DNA of 64,000 nt, from positions 1 to 64,000 of the forward strand of contig CAJTGJ010000013.1 of NCBI GenBank assembly GCA_910575695.1, given 5' to 3'. This stretch comes from Oscillospiraceae bacterium (GTDB lineage: Bacteria > Bacillota > Clostridia > Oscillospirales > Oscillospiraceae). Made by a program: the position numbers and the translations under genes. Of the stretch, positions 1 through 7,695 are shown piece after piece (positions within the stretch are counted from its first letter, which is position 1; each line of letters starts with the position of its first letter). The notes beneath the pieces were generated by a model. That model did no database searches. It worked only from the letters and a program-made list of their open reading frames with translations, and was not told where the DNA came from.

Positions 1-1338
1 ACACGGTTCATCTCCGTGAAAGAGAATTTCGACAACTTCACCTGCGGCAACGCAATGGAGTCCCTGTCGGTGAGCCTGCAAAACCTGGTGAACGCCATGT
101 ATTCACGGGACATCTCCAAGAAGGTCTCCACGGCACTCCGGGCGCAGATGGAGACGGGGATCTTTCGGAACCGCAACCTCCCCTATGGCTATCTCTGGAA
201 CGAGGATAAGACCGCCTATGTGGTGGATGAAGAAGCCGCCGCTGTTGTCCGGCAGATATTTGAGTGGAAACTGTGGGAGGTACCGGTCTACACCATCGTT
301 GAGCGGTTGAAGGCCGGGGGTATAGAAAGCCCGGAGCGGCACAAGCGCAGGGCCGGCACCCGGAACGGCGGCAACATCCAGGGCGAGGGCTGGTGTCCCT
401 CCACCATCCGGGGCATCCTGCAAAACCGGGCGTATATTGGGGAGATGATCTGTGGGAAGTCCGAAACGGCGCTCTACAAAGGGCTGAAAAAACGGCTCAC
501 AGAAAAAGATAACTGGATCGTTGTCTCCGATGCCCACCCGCCCATCGTTTCTGTCTCGGACTTTGAGGCGGTGGAGCGGCAGATGCGGGAGGACAGCGCC
601 CACCGGGAGACCGCTATGGAGTGGTCGGCGGACATCCGGGCGGGCATGATCGACCTCTTTGCCGGGAAGATATTCTGCGCCGACTGCGGAAAGCGGATGT
701 ACTACAAGCGGCAGCGTATCCAGTGCAAGGGCGTTGTGTTCCGTGGGGTCTATGATTGCAGCACCCACATGAGGCGGGGGCATGGGACCTGCTTCAAACA
801 CGCCATGCGGCAGGACGCCCTCAACGAGAAGGTGTTCAATGCCATCCGGGACCAGCTTCAGGTGGCGCTGGACTATGAGAAGCTCCTGCTTGCCATGCGG
901 GGCGGCGACCGCGAGGCCAGCGTCCGGGAGAAGCACAAGGCGGCGGTGGCGAGCGTCAAGCTCCGGCTGAACGCCCTGAAAAAGAAACGGGCGGGGCTGT
1001 ATGAGAGCTATGCCGAGGGCATCCTGAACGAGGAGGAATACGCCTTTGCCAAGCAGACCTATGAGGAGCAGTATGAAGCCCTGAACCGCCTCTTGGACGA
1101 GGCCGTGGAGCGACGGGAGCGGTTCCTGGCGTCCATCTCCCCGGACAACAAATGGCTCACCATGATGCGGGGCGTTGCCGGGATGACAGGATTGACGCAG
1201 GAGCTTGTAGACGCGATAATCGAGAAGGTGCTTGTCTACGGCGAGGGCCGTATCGAGGTCGTGCTGAACTATAACGATGTATTTTACACCATGCTGGAGT
1301 GCGTGGAGCAGATAAAGGAGGCGGGCGGCGATGACTGA
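1..1338 (+). CDS. Large serine recombinase, 5' end outside window
   Basis: Open from the first base without a start, so the catalytic resolvase domain with its serine lies upstream of the window. What remains begins with the RFISV end of the catalytic domain and the long E helix. The recombinase domain follows (residues about 50-170). A zinc-ribbon of the type FCADCGK with later cysteines lies at about residues 222-265, and a coiled-coil C-terminus at about 300-380. These proteins catalyse site-specific integration and excision of mobile elements. The stop overlaps the ATG of the next recombinase by 8 bp, so the two are translationally coupled and probably act together. Certain as a family member; the exact element is not known. 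Confidence 0.9.
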   Translation, partial: TRFISVKENFDNFTCGNAMESLSVSLQNLVNAMYSRDISKKVSTALRAQMETGIFRNRNLPYGYLWNEDKTAYVVDEEAAAVVRQIFEWKLWEVPVYTIVERLKAGGIESPERHKRRAGTRNGGNIQGEGWCPSTIRGILQNRAYIGEMICGKSETALYKGLKKRLTEKDNWIVVSDAHPPIVSVSDFEAVERQMREDSAHRETAMEWSADIRAGMIDLFAGKIFCADCGKRMYYKRQRIQCKGVVFRGVYDCSTHMRRGHGTCFKHAMRQDALNEKVFNAIRDQLQVALDYEKLLLAMRGGDREASVREKHKAAVASVKLRLNALKKKRAGLYESYAEGILNEEEYAFAKQTYEEQYEALNRLLDEAVERRERFLASISPDNKWLTMMRGVAGMTGLTQELVDAIIEKVLVYGEGRIEVVLNYNDVFYTMLECVEQIKEAGGDD

Positions 1339-2926
1339 TTACCGGGTGGGCATTTATATCCGCCTTTCCCTGGCGGACGGGGACGGGAAGGCCGAGAGCG
1401 ACAGCATCGGCAACCAGCGGGAGCTGATCCATCAGTTTTTGGACCGCCACCCCCAACTGAAAACAGCGCCCCGGACGGAGTTCGTGGACGATGGGTACAC
1501 TGGGACCAACACGGACCGCCCGCAGTTCCAGGCGTTGATGAAGGAGCTTCGCACCGGGGCCATCAATGTGATGGTGACGAAGGATTTTTCCAGATGCCAC
1601 CGGGACTACACCCAGATGGGCAACTATCTGGAGTGCGTCTTTCCCTTCCTCGGCGTCCGCTATCTCTCCGTCAATGACGGCTACGACAGCGATGATTACA
1701 AGGGCATGACCTCCGGCATGGATGTGGTCCTGCGGAACATCATCTATGAGGCGTACAGCAAGGACCTGTCCGTCAAGACCACCACGGCAAAGATCATCAT
1801 GATGAAGCAGGGCAAATACATAGGCAGCTTCGCTCCCTATGGCTTCCAGTTCCATCCCACGGTCCGGAACAAACTGGTGATAGATGAGGACTCGGCGGCG
1901 GTGGTGCGGCGTATCTTCGATATGACCTTGCAGGGTATGGGCAGCACCGCCATCGCCCGCAGGCTGAACAGCGAGGGTGTCCTGACCCCCGGCGCCTACT
2001 TCCGACAGAAAAATCCGGGGAGCGGACGGTTCCGCAAAGCCTCCGAAAAGAACGGCTGGACAGCGGCCACGGTGCTGAACATCCTCCACCAGTATGAGTA
2101 CACCGGGGCGCTGGTGGGGCGCAAGCGGTACAAGGCCGGCCTCCATGAAAAGCGGACCGTCCCGCAGGATAAGTCCGACTGGATCATCTATGAGGGGGCG
2201 CATGACGCCATCATCAGCAGGGCGGACTTTGACCGGGCGCAGGAGATCATCCGGCAGAGGCCCAGACGGGCAAAGGGGACATCACAGGAATATCCGCTGA
2301 AAGGGCTTCTCAAATGCGGCAACTGCCATAGGACACTGAGCCGTATCCACAGTTCTGCCGGATACTACTACCGCTGCACCAAGAGCAGGACGGATGAGAA
2401 CAGCGACTGCCCGAAGGGAAAGCTGTTCTCCGAGAAGGAGATCGAGGGCATCATCTTCCGGGCGGTCACGCAGATGCTGGCTATCTGCCAGGAGCAGAAA
2501 AAGCAGAAGTCCTCCCTGATGCTGACCCGCAAGGAGCGCATCGCCGCCTGTGTTGCGGAGCTTCAAAAGCTGGAACAGCAGCAGGAACGGTACAGGCAGG
2601 AGAAGTTCAGGGCCTACGAGGATTACAGCGGCGGGACGCTGGCAAAGGACGCCTACCTGAGACAGCGGGCGGACATTGACAGTAAACTCGCCGCCGCCAA
2701 AGCCGAACAGGAGGCGCAGGAACAGCTTTTATCTGAATTGGAGCATCTGGACTTTCAGGACAAGGCGCAGGAGGATGATATGTTCACTTCCTTTGCCGGG
2801 GCTACGGAACTGACGGCGGAACTGGCGGGGACGTTCATCAAGGAAGTGCTGGTGTCCTCTCCCACCGAGATCGAGATCGTCTGGAAGTTCCGGGATGTGT
2901 TCGATATGCAGAGACATGACAACTGA
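1331..2926 (+). CDS. Large serine recombinase
   Basis: Complete 531-residue large serine recombinase. The N-terminal resolvase domain has the nucleophile serine in the YIRLS motif at about residue 13 and the GYTGTNTDRP motif. A recombinase domain, a zinc-ribbon (LKCGNC ... YRC ... DCPKG) and a C-terminal coiled coil follow. Compared with the common DLSRFGRDY box it reads DFSRCHRDY, which marks a distinct subfamily. The ATG lies inside the end of the preceding recombinase gene (overlap ATGACTGA). Tandem recombinases are known in some clostridial elements where more than one is needed for transposition. Likely role: excision and insertion of the left element. Confidence 0.93.
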   Translation: MTDYRVGIYIRLSLADGDGKAESDSIGNQRELIHQFLDRHPQLKTAPRTEFVDDGYTGTNTDRPQFQALMKELRTGAINVMVTKDFSRCHRDYTQMGNYLECVFPFLGVRYLSVNDGYDSDDYKGMTSGMDVVLRNIIYEAYSKDLSVKTTTAKIIMMKQGKYIGSFAPYGFQFHPTVRNKLVIDEDSAAVVRRIFDMTLQGMGSTAIARRLNSEGVLTPGAYFRQKNPGSGRFRKASEKNGWTAATVLNILHQYEYTGALVGRKRYKAGLHEKRTVPQDKSDWIIYEGAHDAIISRADFDRAQEIIRQRPRRAKGTSQEYPLKGLLKCGNCHRTLSRIHSSAGYYYRCTKSRTDENSDCPKGKLFSEKEIEGIIFRAVTQMLAICQEQKKQKSSLMLTRKERIAACVAELQKLEQQQERYRQEKFRAYEDYSGGTLAKDAYLRQRADIDSKLAAAKAEQEAQEQLLSELEHLDFQDKAQEDDMFTSFAGATELTAELAGTFIKEVLVSSPTEIEIVWKFRDVFDMQRHDN

Positions 2927-2950
2927 TAAAGGTTTCTACTTCACGATAAA

Positions 2951-3001
2951 GCGGATGCCGGGGGCGGTCTGGGAAAGACCTGTTGGCCGCCTCTGGCATC
3001 C
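2951..3001 (+). terminator. Strong hairpin after the recombinase pair
   Basis: GGATGCC at the left pairs with GGCATCC at the right, with GGCGG/CCGCC inside. It sits just downstream of the second recombinase stop and is followed by an A-rich stretch, so it may act as a terminator or mRNA-stabilising hairpin near the element end. Confidence 0.45.
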
Positions 3002-3033
3002 GTAAAAAATTTGGTGTTTAGTTGACACAAAGA

Positions 3034-3084
3034 GACATGAGCCGTTTTGGACGGGACTACTTGCAGGTCGGTCGTTATACGGAA
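3034..3084 (+). pseudogene. Internal fragment of a serine recombinase catalytic domain
   Basis: Reads D-M-S-R-F-G-R-D-Y-L-Q-V-G-R-Y-T-E, the signature box of the large serine recombinase catalytic domain. The reading frame collapses right after 3084. The continuation (I-V-F-P-S-Y-D-V-R-F-I-A) appears 6.04 kb further on at 9127 in the same strand. The upstream catalytic serine part is absent and replaced by unrelated sequence. This is the middle piece of a gene split by one, probably two, inserted elements. Confidence 0.8.
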
Positions 3085-3116
3085 CTACGATGGACAAGGG
3101 CATAAAAGGATAATGG

Positions 3117-3144
3117 TCTGACGGTATGCCCACCGTCAGATTTT
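3117..3144 (+). terminator. Rho-independent terminator near left element end
   Basis: TCTGACGGT (3117-3125) pairs with ACCGTCAGA (3132-3140), followed by TTTT. It stops rightward transcription coming into the element and overlaps the 3' end of the minus-strand recombinase gene. Confidence 0.7.
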
Positions 3145-4647
3145 CCACTCAATTTGCAGCTTCTCGCTGGTGGCGCGAATAACGGTAATCATTAAATCCA
3201 CCACCTGCTGCTTGTCCTCAAAGCTGACATTCTCCCAATCATCCAGATAATTGGAAATCGTGTCAATCTGCTCCGGGGACACCGCCTCGGTGGTCAGCTT
3301 GGCAATCTCGGTGGCAAGGGTCTGGCGGCGGCTGTCCAATTCCTCAATCTTGGCGTTGGCATAGGAGATCAGCACCGGGGTCGCGCCCGTCAGCGTGTCC
3401 AGCAGCTTTTCAATCTCGCTTTCCACCTGGGCCAGCTCCATCTGCTTTGCCGTCAGCTTCGGGCTGGCGGCTCTTTTCTTTTTGCGGCCTGTCAGCGTCT
3501 TGTAGTCCTCCAGCTTCTTCACCATCTGCTGATAAACTACTTCCTCCAAATCATGGAGCCGAACAGCGCCACAGCCAGGACAGGATTTATTTTCTGCGTG
3601 TTTCGAGCAGCGAAAATAGAGATGCCCGCAAGAGTGAGCCGCCATCAGAGCGTAGCCGCAGTTGCCACACTTGATTTTCCCGGCCATCCACGAATGACGG
3701 GCTTTCCTCGCGGGCTGGTAACTTTGGCTTGCCATGATTTTCTTCCGTACCTGGAGCCACAAATCAGATGGGATGAAGCCCTCGCTGGGTGCCAGCACCA
3801 ACATCTGGCCTTGCAGGTACTTGTGCTTGTTGTCGGTGTTGCCTTTACTGCGATAGTAGTAGCAGCCGTTGGTTCCCGCGAAGTCGGCGGCATCGTTGTA
3901 AATCTCCGTCCCCTGACTTTTGAAAAACTCGTATATATCCAGGTCAGCCATTGCGTAAATTGGATTGCGGAGGATAAGGCTGATCGTTGACCTGGAAAAC
4001 GGCTTTCCAAAGAACGACCTCACACCTTGGGTCGTAAGCTGGGTGGCTATGTCGTGGAGCGAGATGCGGGGGTCATTATACATCTCGTACATCTTACGCA
4101 CGAACGCCGCCTCGGTCGGTTCAATCACCAGCTTCTTTGTATGGATGCCGTCAATGATGATAGGCTCCGTCCGAAATCCATACGGCGCTCTACCGCCCAT
4201 TTTGAAACCTCGCTGACACCTGGCGTACCATGCGTCCTGCACTCGCTTCTGGATGGTTTCTCTCTCTAACTGCGCGAACACAATGCAGATGTTCAGCATC
4301 GCCCGGCCCATCGGTGTGGACGTGTCGAACTTCTCTGTGGAGGATATGAACTCCACGTTGTATTCCTGGAACAAAGCCATCATGTTTGCGAAGTCCAGAA
4401 TGGAACGGCTGATGCGGTCGAGCTTGTAAACGACTACCCTGGCAATCAGCCCGCGCTTGATGTCCTCTACCAGCATTTGAAACTGGGGCCTGTCCGTATT
4501 CTTACCGCTGTAACCCTTATCTTGATACTCCCGGCAGCTTCCACCCCTCAATTCATATTTGCAAAACTCAATCTGACTTTCGATAGAGATAATATCTTTC
4601 TTGTCGATGGATTGTCTTGCATAAATTGCGTCAATTCGGTTGTTCAT
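3136..4647 (-). CDS. Large serine recombinase of the 6-kb element
   Basis: 503 residues. Resolvase domain with catalytic serine at residue 13 (YARQS), the motif GYSGKNTDRPQF, and DRISRS in the position of the SRFGRD box. A recombinase domain and a zinc-ribbon (KCGNCG ... FRCSKH ... CPGC, about residues 324-360) follow, then a coiled coil. It lies directly inside the left end of the element, reading outward, the usual place for the recombinase. The symmetrical GA-flanked ends of the element fit its presumed crossover sites. It is more TnpX/CcrB-like than the two recombinases to its left. High confidence for function; the link to these particular ends is inference. Confidence 0.93.
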   Translation of the reverse strand: MNNRIDAIYARQSIDKKDIISIESQIEFCKYELRGGSCREYQDKGYSGKNTDRPQFQMLVEDIKRGLIARVVVYKLDRISRSILDFANMMALFQEYNVEFISSTEKFDTSTPMGRAMLNICIVFAQLERETIQKRVQDAWYARCQRGFKMGGRAPYGFRTEPIIIDGIHTKKLVIEPTEAAFVRKMYEMYNDPRISLHDIATQLTTQGVRSFFGKPFSRSTISLILRNPIYAMADLDIYEFFKSQGTEIYNDAADFAGTNGCYYYRSKGNTDNKHKYLQGQMLVLAPSEGFIPSDLWLQVRKKIMASQSYQPARKARHSWMAGKIKCGNCGYALMAAHSCGHLYFRCSKHAENKSCPGCGAVRLHDLEEVVYQQMVKKLEDYKTLTGRKKKRAASPKLTAKQMELAQVESEIEKLLDTLTGATPVLISYANAKIEELDSRRQTLATEIAKLTTEAVSPEQIDTISNYLDDWENVSFEDKQQVVDLMITVIRATSEKLQIEWKI

Positions 4648-4736
4648 TTTGCGCTCCCTTTCTGAAAAGAAGCGGAGCTGCTGACAGCTTCATTATACCG
4701 TCAGCAGCCCCGCAAATCAATCTCTATCTGAAAAAA

Positions 4737-4919
4737 TCACGAGGCGGGTGTTTCCCTCTGCTGGTACTTGCGGAACACCTCATAAAGCCGCTGCTCCAAC
4801 TCCCGGCGCTTCGCCGCCTCCTGTTCCGGGGAAAGAATGGGTGTGAGGTTTTCCAGCGGGATTTCCCGGCCCTGGAAATTGACAATTTCGGTCTGCGTCT
4901 TGTAGCTGATATGCTCCAT
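4737..4919 (-). CDS. Small acidic conserved protein next to recombinase
   Basis: 60 residues starting at the ATG 6 bp after AAGGAG (an in-frame TTG two codons upstream is too close to that site). It begins MEHISYKTQ and ends in a charged amphipathic helix rich in Glu, Arg and Gln. No domain is recognised. Small proteins of this kind commonly precede recombinase genes in clostridial mobilizable elements, and a recombinase accessory or directionality role is possible but unproven. Same strand as the recombinase, 89 bp upstream of it. Confidence 0.7.
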   Translation of the reverse strand: MEHISYKTQTEIVNFQGREIPLENLTPILSPEQEAAKRRELEQRLYEVFRKYQQRETPAS

Positions 4920-5062
4920 AGGCAACTCCTTGTTTTCAAAATGTTCATGGTGGACATTTGTCCGAAAAGTGGGCGCTATTTACTCCCACTCGTTTGATTC
5001 ATTTATTTGTTTCTATTTGTTTGATTTGGGGGTAGTTTTCTATCTGCGGAAGGTCTTGTTTT

Positions 5063-5464
5063 CTAACTGTTCCGAAGGTCATTTTCTGCCCCCGTGATGG
5101 ACAATCCTTTGTCCATCTGGGATGGGATAATTCTTTGTCCATCAGGCAGTTTCACATAAATCAGATTGGGCAAGAACTGTCCCCGGCGTTTTCGCTCAAT
5201 CAGCCCTGCCGCCGACAACTCGGCCAATGCGTTCTTGGCTGATGAAAGGCTCCTGTTCAGCGCCGCCGCAATTTTCTCCACGGGGAAAATGAGATAGACC
5301 CGCCCGGCCTCGTCCGTCCAGCCGTTAAGCTGGGAGAGGTGCGCCCTGTCCAGCAGGAGCGCGTAGGTCAGGGCGGCTGTATGGGACAATGGCATATCCA
5401 TCAGGAATTGGGGGTAAGGGAAATAGGGCGGCAAATCGGTATCTACCGCCATGTAGTCAGTCAT
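5063..5464 (-). CDS. RepA_N-like replication initiator, short form
   Basis: 133 residues. The N-terminal half reads FPYPQFLMDMPLSHTAALTYALLLDRA, the winged-helix start of RepA_N/replication initiator A proteins. It is followed by a second helix-turn-helix stretch around ALNRSLSSAKNALAELSAAGLIERKRRG. Classical RepA_N initiators are about 300 residues, so this is the DNA-binding part only. RBS AAGGAGG 8 bp before the ATG. In integrative elements such proteins may support replication after excision or regulate transfer. Family assignment fairly sure, activity uncertain. Confidence 0.75.
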   Translation of the reverse strand: MTDYMAVDTDLPPYFPYPQFLMDMPLSHTAALTYALLLDRAHLSQLNGWTDEAGRVYLIFPVEKIAAALNRSLSSAKNALAELSAAGLIERKRRGQFLPNLIYVKLPDGQRIIPSQMDKGLSITGAENDLRNS

Positions 5465-5613
5465 GGTATTGGCCTCCTTAATGTGGGGCTGTCAGACCGC
5501 CGCTGTGGGTCGTTTGAGGCCCGTTTTCGGGGGTGGAAAGGAAATGTATCAAGCCCCCGTCGAGGGCGGTCTTGAAAGCCCTGATATTACTGTATTTTCA
5601 GAGGGTACTTTTT

Positions 5614-5982
5614 CTACACATCAGCCCGGTTTTTCTTTGCCCAGGCCCGCTTACTCCGTTTGGCACGTTCTGCGGCACAGGCGGAGCAATAGAGGGTGTT
5701 GTGCCTGGGTGGGGCAAACGGCCTCCCGCACTCCCGGCAGCGCCGCCGTCTGACAGCGGGCGGAGGGAACAGCGCGGCGCACAGGCCAGCGTCCAGGGGA
5801 AGGACAGCGGTGCGGAACCATTTGCAGATTAGGGAGTAGGTAATGCCCTGCGGGCAGACACACTCCTCGCCATCATCCAGGAGCAGGCAGTTTCCGCAAT
5901 CATAGTTGCAGCACTCCCGCACCAGTCTCCGGGTTGTCCGATACTGCTGATAGGTCATGTGCGGAATTTCGGACGCGCCCAT
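5614..5982 (-). CDS. Cysteine-rich VLP-type protein
   Basis: 122 residues. The N-terminal half has the motif RLVRECCNYDCGNCLLLDDGE and the C-terminal half a zinc-binding CRECGRPF...YCSACA ribbon. This matches the cysteine-rich VLP domain proteins found in clostridial mobilizable elements next to relaxase genes. Their function is unknown; metal binding is inferred from the eight or more cysteines. It is the first gene downstream (minus strand) of the oriT region. Confidence 0.75.
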   Translation of the reverse strand: MGASEIPHMTYQQYRTTRRLVRECCNYDCGNCLLLDDGEECVCPQGITYSLICKWFRTAVLPLDAGLCAALFPPPAVRRRRCRECGRPFAPPRHNTLYCSACAAERAKRSKRAWAKKNRADV

Positions 5983-6069
5983 TTCACACGCTCCCCTGGC
6001 AAAATCCTAAAAACGACAGATGTGCGTTTTTAGCACGAACGGCAATTTGACGCTGATGATACCTGACCC

Positions 6070-6240
6070 GCAGAAAAGGAACAGACGCAAAGCGGGGGTT
6101 CCTTTCCTGCGGGTGCGCAAGGGGTTTGGGGAGTGCAACTCCCCATCGCGTCCGAAGGACGCAACGCCCCCGGCAGGGCGCACGACACCGGAACGGTGTA
6201 TAAGTGCGCTGTTGGAAACAGACAGGATTTCCGGCACGAA
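6070..6240. other. Hairpin-rich transfer-origin region
   Basis: The interval 5983-6369 between the Cys-rich protein and the sigma factor has no convincing gene. It is packed with inverted repeats: ACCCGCAG with CTGCGGGT arms around an AGGAAC/GTTCCT stem (6067-6113), GGGGAGT/ACTCCCC (about 6129-6145), GCGTCC/GGACGC (about 6148-6162), and the oriT repeat at 6185-6199. Such structure is typical of relaxosome binding regions. Confidence 0.55.
6185..6212 (+). other. oriT: Candidate oriT (IncQ/MobQ type)
   Basis: A perfect inverted repeat ACACCG-GAA-CGGTGT (6185-6199) is followed one base later by TAAGTGCGC (6201-6209). The RSF1010/IncQ oriT has the same arrangement: an inverted repeat directly before TAAGTGCGCCCT, nicked within that sequence. 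The match covers the first nine positions of the consensus. By that analogy the plus strand would be transferred. No relaxase gene is present in the element, so mobilization would have to be in trans. Confidence 0.7.
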
Positions 6241-6369
6241 AAATCATGTTGTTCACTGTGACCTCCTTGACATAAGAGGGACAAGCCGCCGGAGCAGCTT
6301 GTCCCTCCCGGTGATAGGGCGGTTGCCCCTCACCTTGTAGCCATCATGCCGGGGTGATCGTTGGGTAGG

Positions 6370-6768
6370 TCAGCGGAAAAACTTGAAAAACTTTTTCCGA
6401 ACTCCTTCGATGCTGTCATGGACTGCGGCCTTGGAGCAGCCGCACATCCGCCCAATCTCCGCATAGCTGTAATCATACAAAGCATAGAGCAGAAACCGCT
6501 CCCGCTGGGTCTTGGTGCAGAGGGCCAGCACCGCCATAATTTCATCCAGCGTCTCCCGCTGGCAGACCAATTCCTCCGGGGTGGCGCAGTAGGGCAGAAC
6601 GCCCTGGGCGGCAATTATGTATTCGTCACACTCGCGCCCGTCCCAATGCCGCCGCTGCTCGCGGTCAAGGCTCCGTTCGGTACGCTTGGCCAGCTCCCAA
6701 AATTCGCCGAGGGTGGCGGCGTCCTCATAGGTCATTTTGCGGCTGTATCTCTTGATGGTAATTTCCAT
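6370..6768 (-). CDS. Small sigma-70 family protein (region 4 type)
   Basis: 132 residues counted from the ATG that follows AGGAGG by 8 bp; the longer open frame upstream lacks a better start. The C-terminus has a sigma region 4 helix-turn-helix (FLLYALYDYSYAEIGRMCGCSKAAVHDSIEGVRKKF in two segments). The N-terminal part carries the conserved stretch WELAKRTERSLDREQRRHWD. Such proteins are widespread in Tn916-like and related clostridial elements and are thought to control element genes. There is no obvious region 2, so it may be a regulator rather than a full sigma factor. Confidence 0.75.
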   Translation of the reverse strand: MEITIKRYSRKMTYEDAATLGEFWELAKRTERSLDREQRRHWDGRECDEYIIAAQGVLPYCATPEELVCQRETLDEIMAVLALCTKTQRERFLLYALYDYSYAEIGRMCGCSKAAVHDSIEGVRKKFFKFFR

Positions 6769-7011
6769 CGCGTTATCCTCCTGTTCAGATTTGGGGAAGT
6801 GCAAAATCTGAACAAGACGGGCGGGCCGCGACACCGGGGCCGGATGGGACAGCCCTCCGAGAAAGCAAAAATGCCCGAACAGCACAAAACTGTTCAGGCG
6901 TTGGGGTTGGCGATATGGACAGACAAAAAACGACTATTTTTGCAAACCTGGGTAGGGGATGCCGTTGCGTAGGTCAGGCTTTTTTTGACTGTAGTTTACA
7001 CAACAAAAAGG

Positions 7012-7042
7012 ACACGGCAATACCTCCTAACGGTTGCCGTGT
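7012..7042 (-). terminator. Terminator, minus strand
   Basis: ACACGGCAA and TTGCCGTGT arms with a 13-nt loop, followed on the minus strand by CCTTTTTG. It lies downstream of the KTR gene and would end the TetR/flavin/KTR transcript. Confidence 0.75.
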
Positions 7043-7059
7043 TCTTTCAACGTAAAAGA

Positions 7060-7094
7060 GCCGATAACCGCATTTTTAATCTGCGTGTTATCGG
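7060..7094 (-). terminator. Second hairpin in tandem with the terminator
   Basis: GCCGATAAC pairs with GTTATCGGC, extended by CGCA/TGCG, with a short A/T-rich loop. On the minus strand it is followed by TCTTTTA. It sits between the KTR stop and the main terminator. Confidence 0.55.
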
Positions 7095-7102
7095 CCCTGC
7101 GT

Positions 7103-7267
7103 CTATGCGTCTGGCTCTTTGATAACTGTTATTTGTAAATTCTGTGCATCAATTATAGTTTCCTTTTTACACTTTGGACAGTAAAGGGGATAATTCTTTA
7201 AAACGGTATCTTCTCTTATTCTGTCACGGGTCTTACTCCCACATATAGGACACAATATCCATTCCAT
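7103..7267 (-). CDS. Cysteine-rich KTR protein
   Basis: 54 residues, beginning MEWILCPICGSKTRDRIRED and carrying a second YCPKCKKET pair. The CPxCGSKTR signature plus a second CPKC defines the cysteine-rich KTR family, a small zinc-ribbon protein common in tetracycline-resistance and other clostridial elements. Function unknown, probably nucleic-acid binding. An in-frame TGA directly before the ATG fixes the start. It follows the FMN-binding gene by 26 bp on the same strand. Confidence 0.75.
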   Translation of the reverse strand: MEWILCPICGSKTRDRIREDTVLKNYPLYCPKCKKETIIDAQNLQITVIKEPDA

Positions 7268-7293
7268 TCATATTCACCATTTTTGCCTTTCAC

Positions 7294-7695
7294 CTAATCA
7301 TTATTCAGGGCATTTTCAACTGCTTTTTTTAACACAGTACTGGAATTTGTTGCGCCTGACACGGCATCAACATCTATCCGCTGTTCCGCGACAATTCTAT
7401 CAACAACCGCTTCCGCGGCTTGGCCTCGCTCGTTTTTATGCTCTAAAATGCGAATGCCTGTAATTTCTCCATTTTGTATTGTGACCTCTACCTTTGCATA
7501 GATAAAATTAACATCGCATTCACCAATGTAGACCCCATTCGGAATGTCCGAAAGGCAGATTTCCTCAATAGAGGTTTCGCTCACAGAGCACTTATAATCG
7601 GCTACTTGTTTCAAATAGATCGCAAGCGCAATACCCCCTATTAAAATAGCGAAAGCAATGATAGCCGCAGCCGCCTTTTTGATAGACTGTTTCAT
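7294..7695 (-). CDS. Membrane-anchored FMN-binding domain protein
   Basis: 133 residues. One N-terminal transmembrane helix (about residues 8-28, possibly a signal anchor). The FMN-binding domain follows, with GVYIGECDVNFIYAKVEVTI and the flavinylation-type motif DAVSGATNSSTVLKKAVENA near the C-terminus. In RnfG/NqrC relatives FMN is attached to the Thr/Ser of SGATxS, so a covalently flavinylated extracytoplasmic electron carrier is likely. The start overlaps the end of the reductase gene by 4 bp (ATG preferred, AGAGGTG just upstream). It pairs logically with the adjacent FMN reductase. Confidence 0.88.
   Translation of the reverse strand: MKQSIKKAAAAIIAFAILIGGIALAIYLKQVADYKCSVSETSIEEICLSDIPNGVYIGECDVNFIYAKVEVTIQNGEITGIRILEHKNERGQAAEAVVDRIVAEQRIDVDAVSGATNSSTVLKKAVENALNND

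Larger units (their letters stand above)
1..3035. mobile_element. Right-hand part of a serine-recombinase element entering from the left
   Basis: This stretch holds two large serine recombinases and a strong hairpin (about 2951-3001), then joins a fragment of a different recombinase gene at about 3034. Just before the join the sequence reads AAAGA and the fragment resumes with GAC ATG AGC, so the boundary again falls on a GA dinucleotide, as expected for TnpX-type recombinases. The left end is outside the window. The extent is inferred from this single junction. Confidence 0.45.
6769..7102. other. Intergenic region between sigma factor and KTR gene
   Basis: No protein gene is supported here. 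It contains an imperfect stem (GCCCGAACAG with CTGTTCAGGC, about 6871-6901) in the leader side of the sigma gene. It also contains the two minus-strand terminator hairpins described separately (7012-7042 and 7060-7094), which separate the flavin/KTR genes from the sigma factor. Confidence 0.6.

Noticed and set aside
5984-6256. 90-codon minus-strand frame covering the oriT region
   Set aside because: An RBS-like GGAGG exists, but the frame translates straight through the hairpins and the nick site and has no protein-like features; the DNA structure explains the sequence.
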